Origin: Lethocerus indicus | Lineage: Eukaryota; Arthropoda; Insecta; Hemiptera; Belostomatidae | Direction of reading: 5' to 3' | Assembly: GCA_019843655.1 (NCBI GenBank) | Contig: JACDQD010000106.1 | Span: 4,398,501 to 4,462,500 of the forward strand | Length of the DNA: 64,000 bases | Shown: piece by piece, positions 35,076 through 47,661 of the stretch | Layout: the number at the start of each line of letters is the position of its first letter | How positions within the stretch are numbered: the first letter of the stretch is position 1 | The notes under the pieces: model-generated | Told to the model about the DNA's origin: nothing | Database searches by the model: none | Seen by the model: the letters and a program-made list of their open reading frames with translations, nothing else | Made by a program: the position numbers and the translations under genes

Positions 35076-35078
<3 letters not shown>
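34380..35078. other. Gene-free stretch
   Basis: Unique, moderately AT-rich DNA. No gene, RNA or repeat recognised. Confidence 0.4.

Positions 35079-35122
<44 letters not shown>
35079..35122. repeat. (AT)22 microsatellite
   Basis: Forty-four bases of perfect AT repeat, the same length as the array at 13549-13592. Confidence 0.95.
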
Positions 35123-35126
<4 letters not shown>

Positions 35127-37031
35127 TTAAACGCTTTCGTTCTTGAAAGCGAATAATAGTACTTCGAATCTAACTGTCTGTTCTGGAAGGATCAAAAGAA
35201 AACTGAATGAATACAGAGCTACACTGTTGAAGCATGTTGTAAACTGGTATTGGAAGTGAGTAACATTCAATGATTGTACAGTTCAGTATCCGGATCTTTC
35301 CACGATCGCCCTTTTCAAAATGCAAATTTCGAATGGTCCTTTTGATGTCGTGGCCTCAAAGATCTGAACGGCCGGCACTAGACGCGAACTAAGTGATCGG
35401 GTCTTAGTCGCCTAGTGAGAAGGAATAGGGAGGAGGAGGAGGAAGGCCCTTTTCGCAAAGCAGGAAGTGCATTGAAGCGGCGGTTGAATGGACGCATTAG
35501 AGTACCGCGGTTACGTTAATTGCCGGCACCCGCGAAACACAGGTCCTCCGCTAATGCTTCCTCCCTTTCTCTCTCGCTCTCTCTCCAGGGCTGGGCCACA
35601 TGAAAGGCAACACAGGGAAAAAGAATATAAAAAAAGGGGGAAAGAAACGATTTCGGGGCTAAAGGCGAAGAAAAAACAAGATAAATAGTGGGAGTTCTGG
35701 AGGCCTCTCGTTCGCTCTCCTGAAAAGGTTAGGGCCGCCGGCCGACTTGGATATCAAAGCGAAACTATAAAGGTGGGAGCCCACTCCCCCGTTTCAAAGC
35801 ACGACCGCCACTTGAAACCTCCGCCGATATAAGAAAGTCTTGAACTAATGGAACGAGACAAGAAACACCACTTAAGAACTTAACCAAAATTCAAACGGTT
35901 CCGTAAAGCATTTTTTGCCCGTCCCCGAGAGACTCCCTCAATAGTATACGCTGAACGTCCATATCTGCAAACGTTAGGATATTCATAAAAATTTCATAAA
36001 AGTTCTGAGGAATTATAGAATTACGTTGGCGTTACCATAATAAAAAGGTCTATTCATCTAAGGAATTTCCCCATTACTCGTTGGAATTTTTGCCCACTCG
36101 GCATGACTGGCACTAAGGTTTCTAGTTTTAGATCTATTTCGACAAACTAGGCCGAATGTTTTTCTGGCATATAGTAAACTATATTATCATTATATCTATC
36201 AATATATTCTCTTATACCCATTAAGGAAAGGGATGTAGAACTTTTCTAAGGTGCCACACCTGTCGTAGGAGGCGAAGTCGCGCCAGGTATCATGGCCAGA
36301 CTTCCTCCCCGAGATCATGAAAATACTCGGAGATCGGATGTCCGCTCTACCTCTATCAAAGGGCTACTTAGCCTTTCTCACGTTTCAAAGGTTCAGTATT
36401 AATACTGGGATAATCGAATGGGCTAAAACGATTTTATTCATCAGTAAAATTTTACAGTGACTGATTAGTCATTCGAAATTAGGAGAAATTCCTTCCTCCA
36501 CATGTTGGTATAACTAACTACTGAATTGAACGAACTTGAATTTCACCCTGGAATTAATTTAGAACATGCCTTCCGATTTTGGAGAACATTTGAAAGTTGG
36601 TCTGGTGTGTAAGTGGGTTAGGCCGTTAAGACACGCCAAGTCTGTTCACTTGGAGTTCAAGTGTAATTAATAGTTCACAAAGTGCCGCCGCTTGCGGTGC
36701 CCATTTACCACAACACCGTATTAATCAGGCTTCGATTCTCTCTGTGCGTGTGCATTTGCTCCAACTTGTCCAGAACAACGAAAAAAACCCGACCCCCACC
36801 CAACGAAACAAAGCCAATATGAAGTGAAAGGTTGAATGTATATTGCGATTCCAAATGTGCTAGCAAAAATCAGTACCTGGGAAATTCAAATGATTCAACT
36901 ACCTTCTAGATTAAACTAATAAGTTTTATAAAGTGTTATCCAGTAGATTATGCCACCTTAAACAAGTGTTTCATAACATAAATAAAGATAAGGTTTTACA
37001 ATAATCCATCAGGTGTTATATTTTTGGTTAT
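35123..37031. other. Gene-free stretch
   Basis: A purine-rich run (GGAGGAGG-type) at about 35427-35447 and a mixed GC patch to about 35830. The part at about 36600-36790 has the alternating homeodomain-like and GC-rich texture of conserved non-coding DNA. No gene recognised. Confidence 0.4.
36647..36674. promoter_or_regulatory. Inverted CACTTG/CAAGTG pair next to TAATTAAT
   Basis: CACTTG (36647-36652) and CAAGTG (36658-36663) form an inverted pair five bases apart, and TAATTAAT follows at 36665. CAAGTG is the core of NK2-class homeodomain sites and also an E-box; TAATTA is the generic homeodomain core. Function is inferred from the clustering only. Confidence 0.3.
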
Positions 37032-37094
37032 CTACGGACATGGATATGTACAGAATTTATGCTAATGCAGGTTCTGTACAAAACATGCCCGTAG
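37032..37094 (+). ncRNA. Pre-miRNA-like imperfect hairpin
   Basis: CTACGGACATGGATATGTAC and the next four bases (37032-37055) fold back on 37072-37094. By hand the pairing is 6 bp, one mismatch, 4 bp, a 2-base internal loop, 1 bp, a bulged A, then 9 bp, around a 16-nt terminal loop: about 20 pairs over one arm of 24. The size (63 nt) and the scattered mismatches are what a miRNA precursor looks like. I do not recognise either arm as a known arthropod miRNA. The opposite strand would fold as well. It could also be a worn inverted repeat. Confidence 0.4.
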
Positions 37095-37843
37095 AGCAGG
37101 AGAGAGGTGTATAATTAGAAATAATTTAAGTAATCATTCGCATTTACTTTTGAGTAACAGCTCAAGAGAGTATGACTCGAGAATAACTCAAGGCCGCAAT
37201 TATGTTGTTCCCCAACCGGCCATTGGTGGAATTCTCCCGCAAATAGCATTGGACCGGAAACGGTCTAGTCAGAAAAAAAAACAAATTCGAGACGAAACTT
37301 AACCGTCGAATCCGAACGGTCACGACATCTCCTACTGGACTTTTACCAACAATTGTGCATCATCAAACGGGTCGATGTTGTAAAACTTTAATGTTGGGGG
37401 CCGGCCCGACAGCCGATCGAAGTTGTCCATCAGGGACACAGAGCTCAGGAAATGGACGGTTCAATCCTCTGAATAATTGAGCACGACCTCCCGGCACAAA
37501 GCGAAGTTGATGGGGAGGGAGGCGGAGAGGGATTGCATAATGCCAAAAATGATAATAATTAATAATCTATAGAACTTCAACTACTTGACTGCAGTCACTT
37601 TACAAACGCCGGTCAGAAGTACTTACTAGTCAACAATGGCTATTAAAATTTAAGATGCCTGGAATACCCAGGATGACTGGAAATTTCACGATTTCCTTCC
37701 TGATTCTATTGTTGAATTACTGAAGAAATCTATTGTGGAAATTTTTATGTTATAATGGAGAAGAAAATATTATTCTCTGGGTGTCCCCACGCGCGTAAAT
37801 TTAATGAAAGGAGAATTATATTTTGTCATGAGAGTTCAAAAAA
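37095..37843. other. Gene-free stretch
   Basis: Contains a small GACCG-GAAA-CGGTC hairpin at about 37252-37265. Otherwise unique DNA with no recognisable gene or repeat. Confidence 0.4.
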
Positions 37844-38130
37844 GTATTACTGTACGCATCCATTTATCAATTATATTCCATAGCACAATATGGAATAGAA
37901 GTCTCTCTCCGACAAGAAACATAATTCGGTAGGGTTTAATCAAACGTTCCCAAATTATCTTCTACGGTAAAAGAAATTATCCAAAAAGTACCTAGACACA
38001 AAATTCAATTAAGAACCACCTAGGGTAGGTATGCTATATTTTAATAATCGCGACCGAAGAACATAAATTCCCAGAATTCGCTAAAATATGTTAATAATCT
38101 TCCAGTAAAATATCTAGCTCAAACAAGTAA
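37844..38130 (+). pseudogene. Probable decayed LINE reverse-transcriptase C-terminus
   Basis: The frame from 37844 reads VLLYASIYQLYSIAQYGIEV, then a run with stops, then LSSTVKEIIQKVPRHKIQL. The LYxSIAQYGIxV-(W) motif followed about 25-30 residues later by a K-I-I-K-x-P-R stretch is the pattern of the region after the catalytic domain in several LINE clades (I, R1, Jockey and relatives). The expected tryptophan after YGIEV is a serine. There are at least three in-frame stops and likely frameshifts near 38020. No poly(A) or borders seen. It is not the same family as the Jockey-like copies elsewhere in the window. The call rests on one motif cluster. Confidence 0.4.
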
Positions 38131-39927
38131 TAAATTAACTTAGTTGTACCTTGGCTGTAATAACAGCCAACCTTCCAAGCAAGTTCTTTTCTTCAGATGA
38201 CCTCTCTGGCGACAATAAATGGAACGGGTAATGGCTGCAAATAATTATTGCGAATGCAATTCTGCGTGTACCGCAGCCGTTGAATTTCACTAAAAATTTG
38301 CACGTCCGAAGTTGAAGCGTTTGTTTGGCCGTGGGTGGTCTTTTAATACGAAAGCCGGCCTCGACCGAATATTCGGTGAATTTTTTTAAACGCCCGCGAT
38401 CCTCCAAAGATCCATTCGTAAGAATTAATGTTTTTTCTTTGACCGGCGGCTATAAGGAGGAGGCGAGATTAAAAACGGCGGCAATCGGGGGAAGAATGAG
38501 AGAAAGGGAAGAACAACACCCTGGGCGATTAAACGGCGACGGTTTCATCGCCCGCCCGGAGGACTTGAGTTTAAATAGGCCCTCCCCGCCACCACCCCAA
38601 TCCCACCAGCCCTCAGCCAAACGGACATTTGTCATTCCCGGCCCTGTCGGCGCAAAAAGTATTGCGATACGCTGGCGTTGGCAAAATTGCTGAATCGCGG
38701 ACGGTGAACTCCCCGGGGAGAGCCGAGCCTAAGCCTCAACACCCAATTCCGATTTTCTCCGCCGCGCGTCCTAGATTAAAAAATTCGCCCCCGGTCAAAC
38801 ATGGGACCTGGACAAGTTAGTAAATTCTATCGCCGGTTTGGGACGAATCCCAAATTAGCTAATAACGTTAGCTCTTATTCCGCTCTACTAGATTACATTA
38901 GGAGGGTCGATTTTCTCGAGAGTGGGGCGGCAGAGAAGACAGTTTGATTTGTTGCATTGGCTGTTTTCGTTGGAATAAAAACCCTACCAATTCCATTTTT
39001 ATTTTTACCTAATATTATTGATCGGACCCATCTTCACTAACACACACCTTTTTTTCATTTCGGTGTACAAATAGAAATTCGAATAAAATTAAGCGTGAAT
39101 GCGTATTTTTGTGTTAGCTATTAACAAAGTTGAATCAACAAATCTACCAAATATATCTACATTTTAATTGCGCTGCGTTCTCTACCGGTAAATAGCCTAT
39201 GCAATACTGGATCATTGTAAAACACATTTCTCATTCATATCCGGTATTTCTCTGACAGGAGATTAATATTATAAAGGGAAGTACTCAATAATGTAGACAT
39301 AGTGGGGCCTGTTGGCAGGGTCGGATGAATTTTCGAAGGGATTCTTCTTCTATTATGCGAATGAAACATTGAATCGGTTATAGCTCCGCTCTTGAAATTC
39401 CTCCGGTTCGAAATGTATTTATTTCTAGGAAGCAGCCCTGACCTGGGTCCGGGTTATATTATCTAGTCGCAAGGAAATCCGGCTACAACCTCGACAATAG
39501 GCCCCGTTTATAGCAAACTGAGTGGGGAATTGGGTGTTGAACTGCTCGCATTTACAATGGGGCTGTTCTACCGCCATATTGAACCAACTTTCGGCTATAT
39601 TGGATTATGTCGAGGCCGGAAGTCGGGGCTTCCGACGGGCTTCCCTTTCCTCCAAAGATACCAACAGTATCCTTCCCGGTAGAACTTTATGGTTTCTTCT
39701 GTTATAAAAAAAAAATAATACCGGAAATCCTCGCCCTGGTTCACATTACCTATTATAACTTGTTTTTTTAGTTCTCCACTCCCGACATAATCTGTCTTTG
39801 TTGCACCGAGAGGAATAATAATAATGAATTGTCGGGAAGAGCAAATATTTTATAATAATTAAATCAGTACAATACAAGTACTTGCCTACAATGAGTACAG
39901 ACGGTGCTGAGTACTCTGGCCTGAAGA
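38131..39927. other. Gene-free stretch with a GC-rich island
   Basis: GC/CpG-rich DNA at about 38320-38800, AT-rich afterwards. The open frame at 39522-39707 and those in the island have no recognisable domain. Confidence 0.4.
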
Positions 39928-39960
39928 ACGTACCTGAAACAAAAAATTGAATTTAGTTTT
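39928..39960 (-). promoter_or_regulatory. Ratchet-like or exon-start splice motif
   Basis: On the minus strand a T-rich run ends TTTTTTGTTTCAG (AG at 39935-39934) and is followed directly by GTACGT (39933-39928). It resembles the motif at the left edge of the window, in the same orientation. GTACGT is a weaker donor. Alternatively an exon starts here: one frame stays open for about 60 codons and holds a possible GC-type donor (GCAAGT) 48 bases in. Either reading is tentative. Confidence 0.25.
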
Positions 39961-42900
39961 TGTACGTCTAGTCGTAGTTGAAGTCTTGGTATATATTATA
40001 AGCATAACTATGTCAAAATATTTAACGCTTACTACATATCCAGTTAAAATTAAGAGTTAATTTGTCGGCATGTGCATGATATAATTTTACAGGAATAAGA
40101 TGATCTCCACCTCAAGTATGATATCGGTATCTTACGGCTTAGTATTAAGTTGTTCTTACAACGGTTCTAATTTCTTCTGACAGTGCCTTTCGGGCACTTG
40201 GGATTAAATGTCTTCTTTTCATTGCGGAGAATAATACAACGTCGTATCGAATTAAGTCTCTTAATATCTATAAAATGAAGCGCTTCTCTTTCCGGTTAAT
40301 GACCCCCATTCTACTTACAATAAGTTGGCCTGTTAAAATGCGGGGCGGTAGGAGGGGGTAGGAACCCTTAGCCCGCTATCCAATTCCGGTCCTAGACAAG
40401 GGCCCGACGAGGAAATCTCATCACACTTAAGCCCTTCGACATCCCTCTCCCCGGCCCTTTTGTTAAGCCAGGTTACCGGCTACACGCTTCATTCCTCGAC
40501 AAGAAGGGGTTCGAAATAATCGGCCGGTCGATTCAAGTTCAAACATCGGGTAAGAACTCGCCGAATGAATAAAAGAAGGCGACTCTGCCGAGTGGGGCTT
40601 CTATAAAAAATTAAGTTTTCCATGGTTTGGTAGGGTGGGTGGGTCATTGCCCCCTTAGGTGAAGTTGGGGCCTGCTCCTGGAGCAGTTCGTGACGAGCCT
40701 CCGGCGATGAAAGGAGGCTTTAGGGGGTTTAGAAGGCGGGGGGGCAGTCCGCAACCAGACCCCCCCCACCCGCCCCCCAAATGGGCCCACCAACAAAACC
40801 CCACGTTTGACCAATATACAGTTGGTACACTCCAATGCCACGACCATCGCCATTCCAACATCGATCCCTACTCTACTCCACTTCCTCGCACTCCTTACCA
40901 CCTCCAATGGAGATTCAATTCCAGCCGACGAATCTCCCCTCGGTCTGTGTGCCAATCGTCGGGTTATTTTTCGACCTTATTTTCGACAGTTTTAAGCGCG
41001 ATGTGCCGCATCGTTATATATGAGGTAGGTTAAATAGGCTGTTCGACTATTTTTAGACTGTTATTATCAGTAATTTAAGTCTGGGGAAATTATTGGCGAC
41101 GAGAATCTGTAAAGTCTCCTTCATATTGAGGTCGGGGAAAAGAACTTCTCGGGCTCGCAGAACATTTACCACGACCCAACGATTTATATCGATATCTCTT
41201 AACGTCCACAATACTTCCTTCTGGGTAAAAAGGGTACAAATCATATTTGCCGGGGTGTGTCGGACCAGCGGAGCGCGCTAATAGCTCCGAAATAGTGGTT
41301 GGTCGCCGGCAGACCCCCGCCATATTTCAGCCCAGATGAGGGGGGGGGGCGCCCACTCGAGAAGTTACAGCGAGGGAAAAAGAGGCAATGAAGGAGGAGA
41401 GAAAAAACTTGAAGGGGGAAAACGAGCGGTAAATGCAGGGAAATTTTCTACGCCCCGAGAAGAAAATGGCCGCCTCGACCTTCCTCGGGCTTTGGGCACA
41501 AAATGTTTCCCGGCTTACCGGACTTATCTCCTAATACCCCGCTGTTATTCATGCTTTACCACGCGGAATTTTAACTACACGGGAGCTGAGGAAGAAGTTT
41601 TGAGGAGGACCGAGGCATCATTCCAGAAAGAGTGAAGACTGTTTGCAGTATATGGTCGGAGTGAATGTGAAGTGTGTCAAATTAACGTAAAAAGAGACGG
41701 CAATATTTTCATATAGCGAAAATCCCATTATACTGAATATCGCACGAAGAATACGTATAACTCCGAACCTGGCCGGTTCCTCATTTACTTCTAAAGTAGA
41801 TAATTCCAGAATAGTTTCAAACAAAATTTGACAGCCCAGAAATGTTCTTACATTGAAAGACCTTACAATACTGTACCTAACATCACAATTTCTTCTTCTT
41901 TCATTTAAAAACCGGAACACATCCGATACTTGCGTTGAAAGGAAGTGTATTAAATTGTAATCACGAATCTGCGTATATTACTATGGTGTAATAAATGCGA
42001 TTATACTCCAAGCCCTGGAGGGCCCGCAAAATTCAAATTCAAATAATATTGCGAATCGGAAATACTGTATGGGAAAGCAGTTCCAGCCGTGTCGAGCAGT
42101 CGGCGTAATTCGCGTATTTAATACTGACGGCGTTAATATGGGGAAGTGGCGTCTTGGGGCGGAATGGGGCGGCAGGTTCATTAGGGATGCGAACGAGGAA
42201 GGGAGGAAGTGAAGGGGATCCCCTAGGGAAGGTAACCGGGGCGGAAACAAACTAGAGAGGTGGCGCCCGGTGGTCTACACGGCCATCTCCAAAACCAAAA
42301 CCGGCTCCCGGAGTCTGCATCAGTTCGGCAATGGACCAACAGAGGGGGCCGCAGCCTACCTTGACGCTCTCAAAATCATCTCCTCCGACCCAAAACCACA
42401 ATTCGTGGACTGGAGCAGGTCTCCGGCTACTGAACAATTGTCAGAACTAGCTCAAAATTGGCCCTGCAACATGTAACATCTTTACAGCGACCGAAACTTT
42501 TTCCCATATTAATATCAATAACGTTATTCCGTTATTCGTTTCACCTATTCTAGACCGATTCTGGGTCATCATGTAGTCACAAAGGCGGGAGAAGGGGTCG
42601 GAAAACAACCGAACTTATAGAGGGCCCCCTTTCTGTAAACAAAAGGGACTGGCAAAACGCTTTTCGGGGCGTTTTTTAAGCCGAAAATCGAGAATCGTGA
42701 ACTGCTCGCCAATGAAGAAGAAGAAGAAGAAGAAGAAAAGTAAGGCTGCGAAGAAGCGGGGTTAGGGCCAAAATCACGGAATAATATTGTCGGTCGAAAT
42801 AACAATTGTGCGGGCAAAACTTGGTCCCATTATGAGATTGTTGACTTGAAGTTATTAGGATTGTGGGCCTTTGGCTTAGAAACAGAGCCGAGTTAAGAAA

Positions 42901-44174
42901 GGCACGGCCGGTATTCTTGTAATGTGCACTCGACGGCCGACCTTGTTCTAATATCTGGCCCTCAGAAATTATATTGTCTCCGCCAGTCTTCCAGAAATCT
43001 CCGACATTTTGAATTCTCCGCGTTACCAAGATTTCGCCCCCCTCCATACTCACTCTCGGACCTTAAAATCTCGGCTAGGGACCACGTCGCATCGTCTCTT
43101 GCAATTTTCCACTTGCCCAGTAGCATTTCGTAATGTAGTATTCAGCATTTCCTGGCCATTTGTGTCCTGTCGCTCATTCAAGCGCTTCGTGGTGAATGGC
43201 AAAAAGCCGAAACCGCTCCGGTATAAGTGCAAATAATGCGGGTGGAAGCAGAAGAGCTCAAGATTGTATAGAATTTTTATAGTGGCCCAACTTTACAGCA
43301 ACTTGTATTGGGTAGTTCCCAATGTGCTGTTTATCGTCGTTTCAGGGCGGCGAGAAATTATGTTGAATGGAAAAAAATAAGGGGTCGACGTTAAAAAACG
43401 TCAGAGAGGATGTCTGTCTTTTCTGTTTGAAAAGTATCAGTCCTCAGCCATGAATATGCATTTTTATGTGCCATAAATTCTTCATATTTTCACGGGTAAT
43501 GATTTGTTACATTTTCAATTAAATCGCTCTATCGACTTACACTTTCCGGGACAAACACTCAGCTCATCTGGAACACTAGCGAAAACAGGTCTTTAAAATT
43601 ATCGCCCAAGATCACCGAGACAACATGGCCCCCACCCCCATCATTATAGAGAAATTGATTTGAGCTATAATTAACAGGAACCATGATTTATTAATAATTT
43701 ATAATAGCCTTCGACGGGAGAAAAATGGTTTTCTTTTCAGGGTAGAGAATACGCAGCTTATTAATCAGAGTTGCCGGTTATATCATCTCGTCAATTTGTT
43801 TTCTCCTTATTAATTAAATATAAATACTAATACATACATCAACAACATAACTGATACAACCATCTTATAATGTGCGCAACACATTCCGATGAGATTTATT
43901 GAGCGAACACGGGAAGGAAAGAGCAGAATAAGGAGAATTTTACAAATTCATTATTTGTTTTACAAAATGGTTTTACAAAAATATTGTATTAGTTAATAGT
44001 TATAAACGTCATAAACCAATTAGTTCACATTCAATTGTCATTGTTCAGTTTTTTCGGCGTACAGTTGGACAAATCTCGTTTTCGGTCGGGTTTCTGGTTC
44101 GATTTTAGGTTGGAAAGGCTTGCCCGACTTGTCATCGCGTAGCGAGATAATGCAATTACGATATTGAAGTTGTC
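39961..44174. other. Gene-free stretch with GC-rich and purine-rich tracts
   Basis: A GC-rich block at about 40590-40800 pairs a G7 run with a C8 run some 25 bases on. A purine-rich tract with a G10 run lies at about 41336-41435. (GAA)8 lies at 42714-42737. A 69-codon frame at 42270-42476 has a coding-like composition but no known domain. A GACGTT/AACGTC stem-loop sits at 43387-43402. No gene is supported. Confidence 0.35.
42714..42737. repeat. (GAA)8 microsatellite
   Basis: Eight GAA units in unique DNA. Confidence 0.85.
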
Positions 44175-44214
44175 GGGTGTGGGGTGTGGGGGTGGCTGGG
44201 GTTGCGGGCGGGGG
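44175..44214 (+). other. Strong G-quadruplex motif
   Basis: In 40 bases the plus strand holds six runs of three to five G (GGG, GGGG, GGGGG, GGGG, GGG, GGGGG) with loops of one to six bases. This satisfies the standard G3+N1-7 rule with runs to spare. It lies at the edge of a GC-rich island (44150-44330). Whether it folds or acts on transcription cannot be read from sequence. Confidence 0.7.
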
Positions 44215-47200
44215 TCTGCACGTCGGGCCCCCCAAATAAATGAGAAACCGATACGAGAATTTTCATTATCGACGAGCGGGCCGCCGTTTAAAATATGGCC
44301 CCGAATCCGGCAAGTCGGCAATGACGCTAGCAACGCTACCACTCTACCACTACCATTCAAATTTCAGCACGGCTCTCCAATTTAGTAGGGCCGAGTGCAT
44401 TTCTTCATGCCCATAACCATCAATTCGCACATTTTTTTAAGAATGTCCGCCCACACGTTAAGTGCGAAATTTCTGTTTCCGCCCAAAACGATGAATACAC
44501 CAATTGTCCCTCTCTACTGCTACCAACGTGTCAACAGATTTCATTACAATATTTTTTCATTACGGCTCATATAAAAATAAACCTTCCTCGTGTATAGTTC
44601 GAGTAAAAATAAAGGGCTTGTTTTACATTGGATATTAATTATAATACATCATCTGTCCCCAGTTCTTTACATATGCACACAATGCATTCGCATACGTTCA
44701 AGACTGCCTCTGAATGTACCTCTAAAGCGAAAAAAACAATATGAAAGGGTCGAAACTACAATTTCTGGCCTTGAAAGAGGGAAGGAAACGTCCCTTCGTC
44801 GAACAGTCGAGTTAGGGGAACAAGGAGCGGCTCGAGACGCTGGACTACGGACGGTATTATTGGTATGATTAAAGGAAGCTAGGTATTGGAGTTGGTTGGA
44901 GGTTGGAGAGGGTCAGGGGTCCTACTTGACCCTAAAACGCGGGGGTTTCGCTTTGACAATCAGAGATGGGGCGGGGAATGAGGACACCAATGTTGATAGA
45001 CCGCCTCCCTCCCCACTCGACTAAGGACCGATATCCCTTTGTAAAGGGCCGATGGTGGGGGGAGGAGTGGACTGTAAGTGCCACCCTAGTTCCGGTTCCG
45101 TCTCCAATTAGCCAGGTAAATCGGTCTCTCTCCCGATGCTGTCCTTCCGACGGAGGGCTGCCAATACCCAAGGGCTATAGCTATATGCTGTACTAGTCCA
45201 TCGATCCGCTCTCTGTTCCCAGATTAATGTTCCCTTCTGTCCCCAACTATGACTACTCCACTGTAGTACGACACTGCAATATCAATACCGTAACCTAACA
45301 ATTTGAAGGCCTTATTCGAGCAGAATCCAAGAACTTCACAGGATATGATACATTTTGCAATCCAGATTATATTTTTATGGTGTGCACATTTGTTAATTCA
45401 AATTAGGGATATTATCGATCTTTTAATCGTACTTTACTACAATGATTGCTGTTCTGATGAATTAAAGACTGCAGGATTTAACACAGGTCAAACTTGGGTA
45501 CAGATTAAAGGGAATGTTGTTTACATTCCTTTGAAAAGGAGGGCTGCCAATTGGGATGGAGTTAAAGGGCGGAGGGTATTTCTTAATTGATTACCGACCT
45601 TTTATTTTCGAGTAATTAAAATAGAAAGAAAGAGAGTCCCTCGCTCGTTTTTTTATTAATTGATTCAGACTGGCCCATGCCCGAATGGCAGTCCAATTAG
45701 GAGGGGAGGCGCTCATCGCTTTGACGTCCCGACGCTGGTGCCGCCCAAATTGGCATTTAGTCGGGGAGAGCACAAGCTTTATCTATAGTAGGATTGTTGA
45801 GGCCACTCTATATCTCTCTCTCTCTCTCGTGTCCCAACTGTAAAACACGCTGTTTCTTCTCAACGGAATGACGAATGGATTGGTTGTTTAGGCTATTTAA
45901 CTTACGATTAGCAAACTTTTTGTCATTTTGTGCATGCCAAATTGTCAAATGCAGGATTTCCGTTCGTTTGAAAGATCTAACCTTACACTATAATATTCTC
46001 TCTGACTCTGATTCTCACCCTTTCTATGAGCTCTAATCATTCTTTTAATTAAATACCGCTCTGTCTTATAATAATTAATAAATTAACCTGATTTAACATC
46101 ACTAGATTACGTATGTGATGACAACGATGGGCCCCAAAAGACAATGCTCAATATGTATCTAGTTATGCGTCCTCGGTAAGCATAAACTTGTATTTTATGT
46201 CCTAATTAACAATAGAGTAGTTAGGTACTGACGATGGTGTTATGCCTAAACCGATCTACCAATAGATAAAAGCGCGATTGTTGCCAGAAAAACATTCGTT
46301 TGAAAATCCCACTGACCCCCATATTAACAACCCTTTGAAAAAAACGAAAACATAAATCATAAGTAATTATATCTTTTTTAAGGATAACGGCTTTAAACTT
46401 CACGCACAAATTAGTTCGTTCACGATAATATAATTTACATTAGGGCCGGGTCGAGTGATTCAGTAGCTTTAGAACCATCTGTATCGACGACAGCATTAAA
46501 CTCAAAACCACTTACGAGGTTGTTTACGAAAAGGGGCTTAATGGAGTTAGAATATTATCTCTCAATGTGTTCTGAGCCCTTAATTAGCCGGGGTTCCTCT
46601 TACGCTTCCTAATAGGTCTGAACATCATAATGGGATCTTTACATCCTAATTATCCAATATCTTTATTGATCTGTTGAAAAAAACACCGTTTTAAGACTAA
46701 ATAATTGATTGTTATTAATATCTATTAGAAATTGTTTTGTGCAGATCATTGTAGGATAATATAGTGTATTCGAAATACATAGCTAAAACTATAATAACTT
46801 TATGGGCGCCAGTCAAATTTCAATATACTACTTACTCCTATCTTGAGAGTGGACTTTAGACGGAAAAACTCAATTTGTATCTCTAAATGTGTGGTTTATA
46901 CATTGTACATGTGAAATAATATGCTTTACATTGAAATTTGGTTTCATGCTAAGATAATAACTAAAAATAATAAGACAATAAGGAGAATTACTCTCACACA
47001 AGTATGAAATTCGGCTTGGATCAATCTTAGAAATAAAAAATACCTGCAATATTATTCCATAAAAAAATGTAACATAGTATGATCTCGTGGTAAAGGATTC
47101 GAGAAGACGAAATTACCTTGGCAAATTAATAACGCGAGGCGACCTATTAGTCAAAACAAAATAATTAAAAACGAGCTCAAATTTTAAATTCATTTTAGGA

Positions 47201-47632
47201 TATGTGTTAGCCCCAAACCGCTCTTGTTACAGGGGATATTACGGTGAACGGATTCTCACCGATGCAAGAGTGCCCTGCCCGAAACCTAATTTCGAGGATT
47301 AGGCATAAAATATGGTCTGCCGGTAATAAACGACCGAAGTCATTAGAGCCCGGGCTTTATCATTCTAATAACAGCATCCTCCCCCTTTCCAGTTGAGCAC
47401 TACTCTGCCCCCTTTAGACGATCTAAAAGCTTTGTGTTCTACACTTCAAAGGGGCCCGAACAGGGGATAGCGAAGACTTTCTTAAAGGTAAAATTCAGGA
47501 ATATCTCTGCCTAGTTAATACTTTAAAAAACACCCACTCCCAACTTTCTTGTAGCCAGTAAACTACGATTTTTATATCATCAGATTCAGAGAGATCATTA
47601 TTTTACTATGCCAAAATTTTATATATTTGATT
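44215..47632. other. Gene-free stretch
   Basis: Small GC-rich patches at about 44890-45180 and 45670-45770, a short (TC) run at about 45811-45828, AT-rich DNA elsewhere. At about 47254 a fair acceptor opens a frame of some 48 codons to 47396 containing PMQECPARNLISRIRHKIWS; no donor or known domain supports it. No gene recognised. Confidence 0.35.
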
Positions 47633-47661
47633 ATTCAAATTATATTTTATATAATTTGAAT
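47633..47661. repeat. Perfect 13-bp hairpin, 3-nt loop
   Basis: ATTCAAATTATAT (47633-47645) and its exact reverse complement (47649-47661) flank TTT. It lies in AT-rich DNA and could extrude as a cruciform. No coding context. Confidence 0.8.

Noticed and set aside
19249..39933. Similarity between the 59-nt exon and the start at 39933 as mutually exclusive exons
   Set aside because: The alignment is about 65% over 30 bases, needs gaps, and the open frames are in different phases.
43387..43402. GACGTT-AAAA-AACGTC stem-loop near a T-rich stretch, resembling a bacterial terminator
   Set aside because: The window is eukaryotic, the stem is only 6 bp and no gene ends there.
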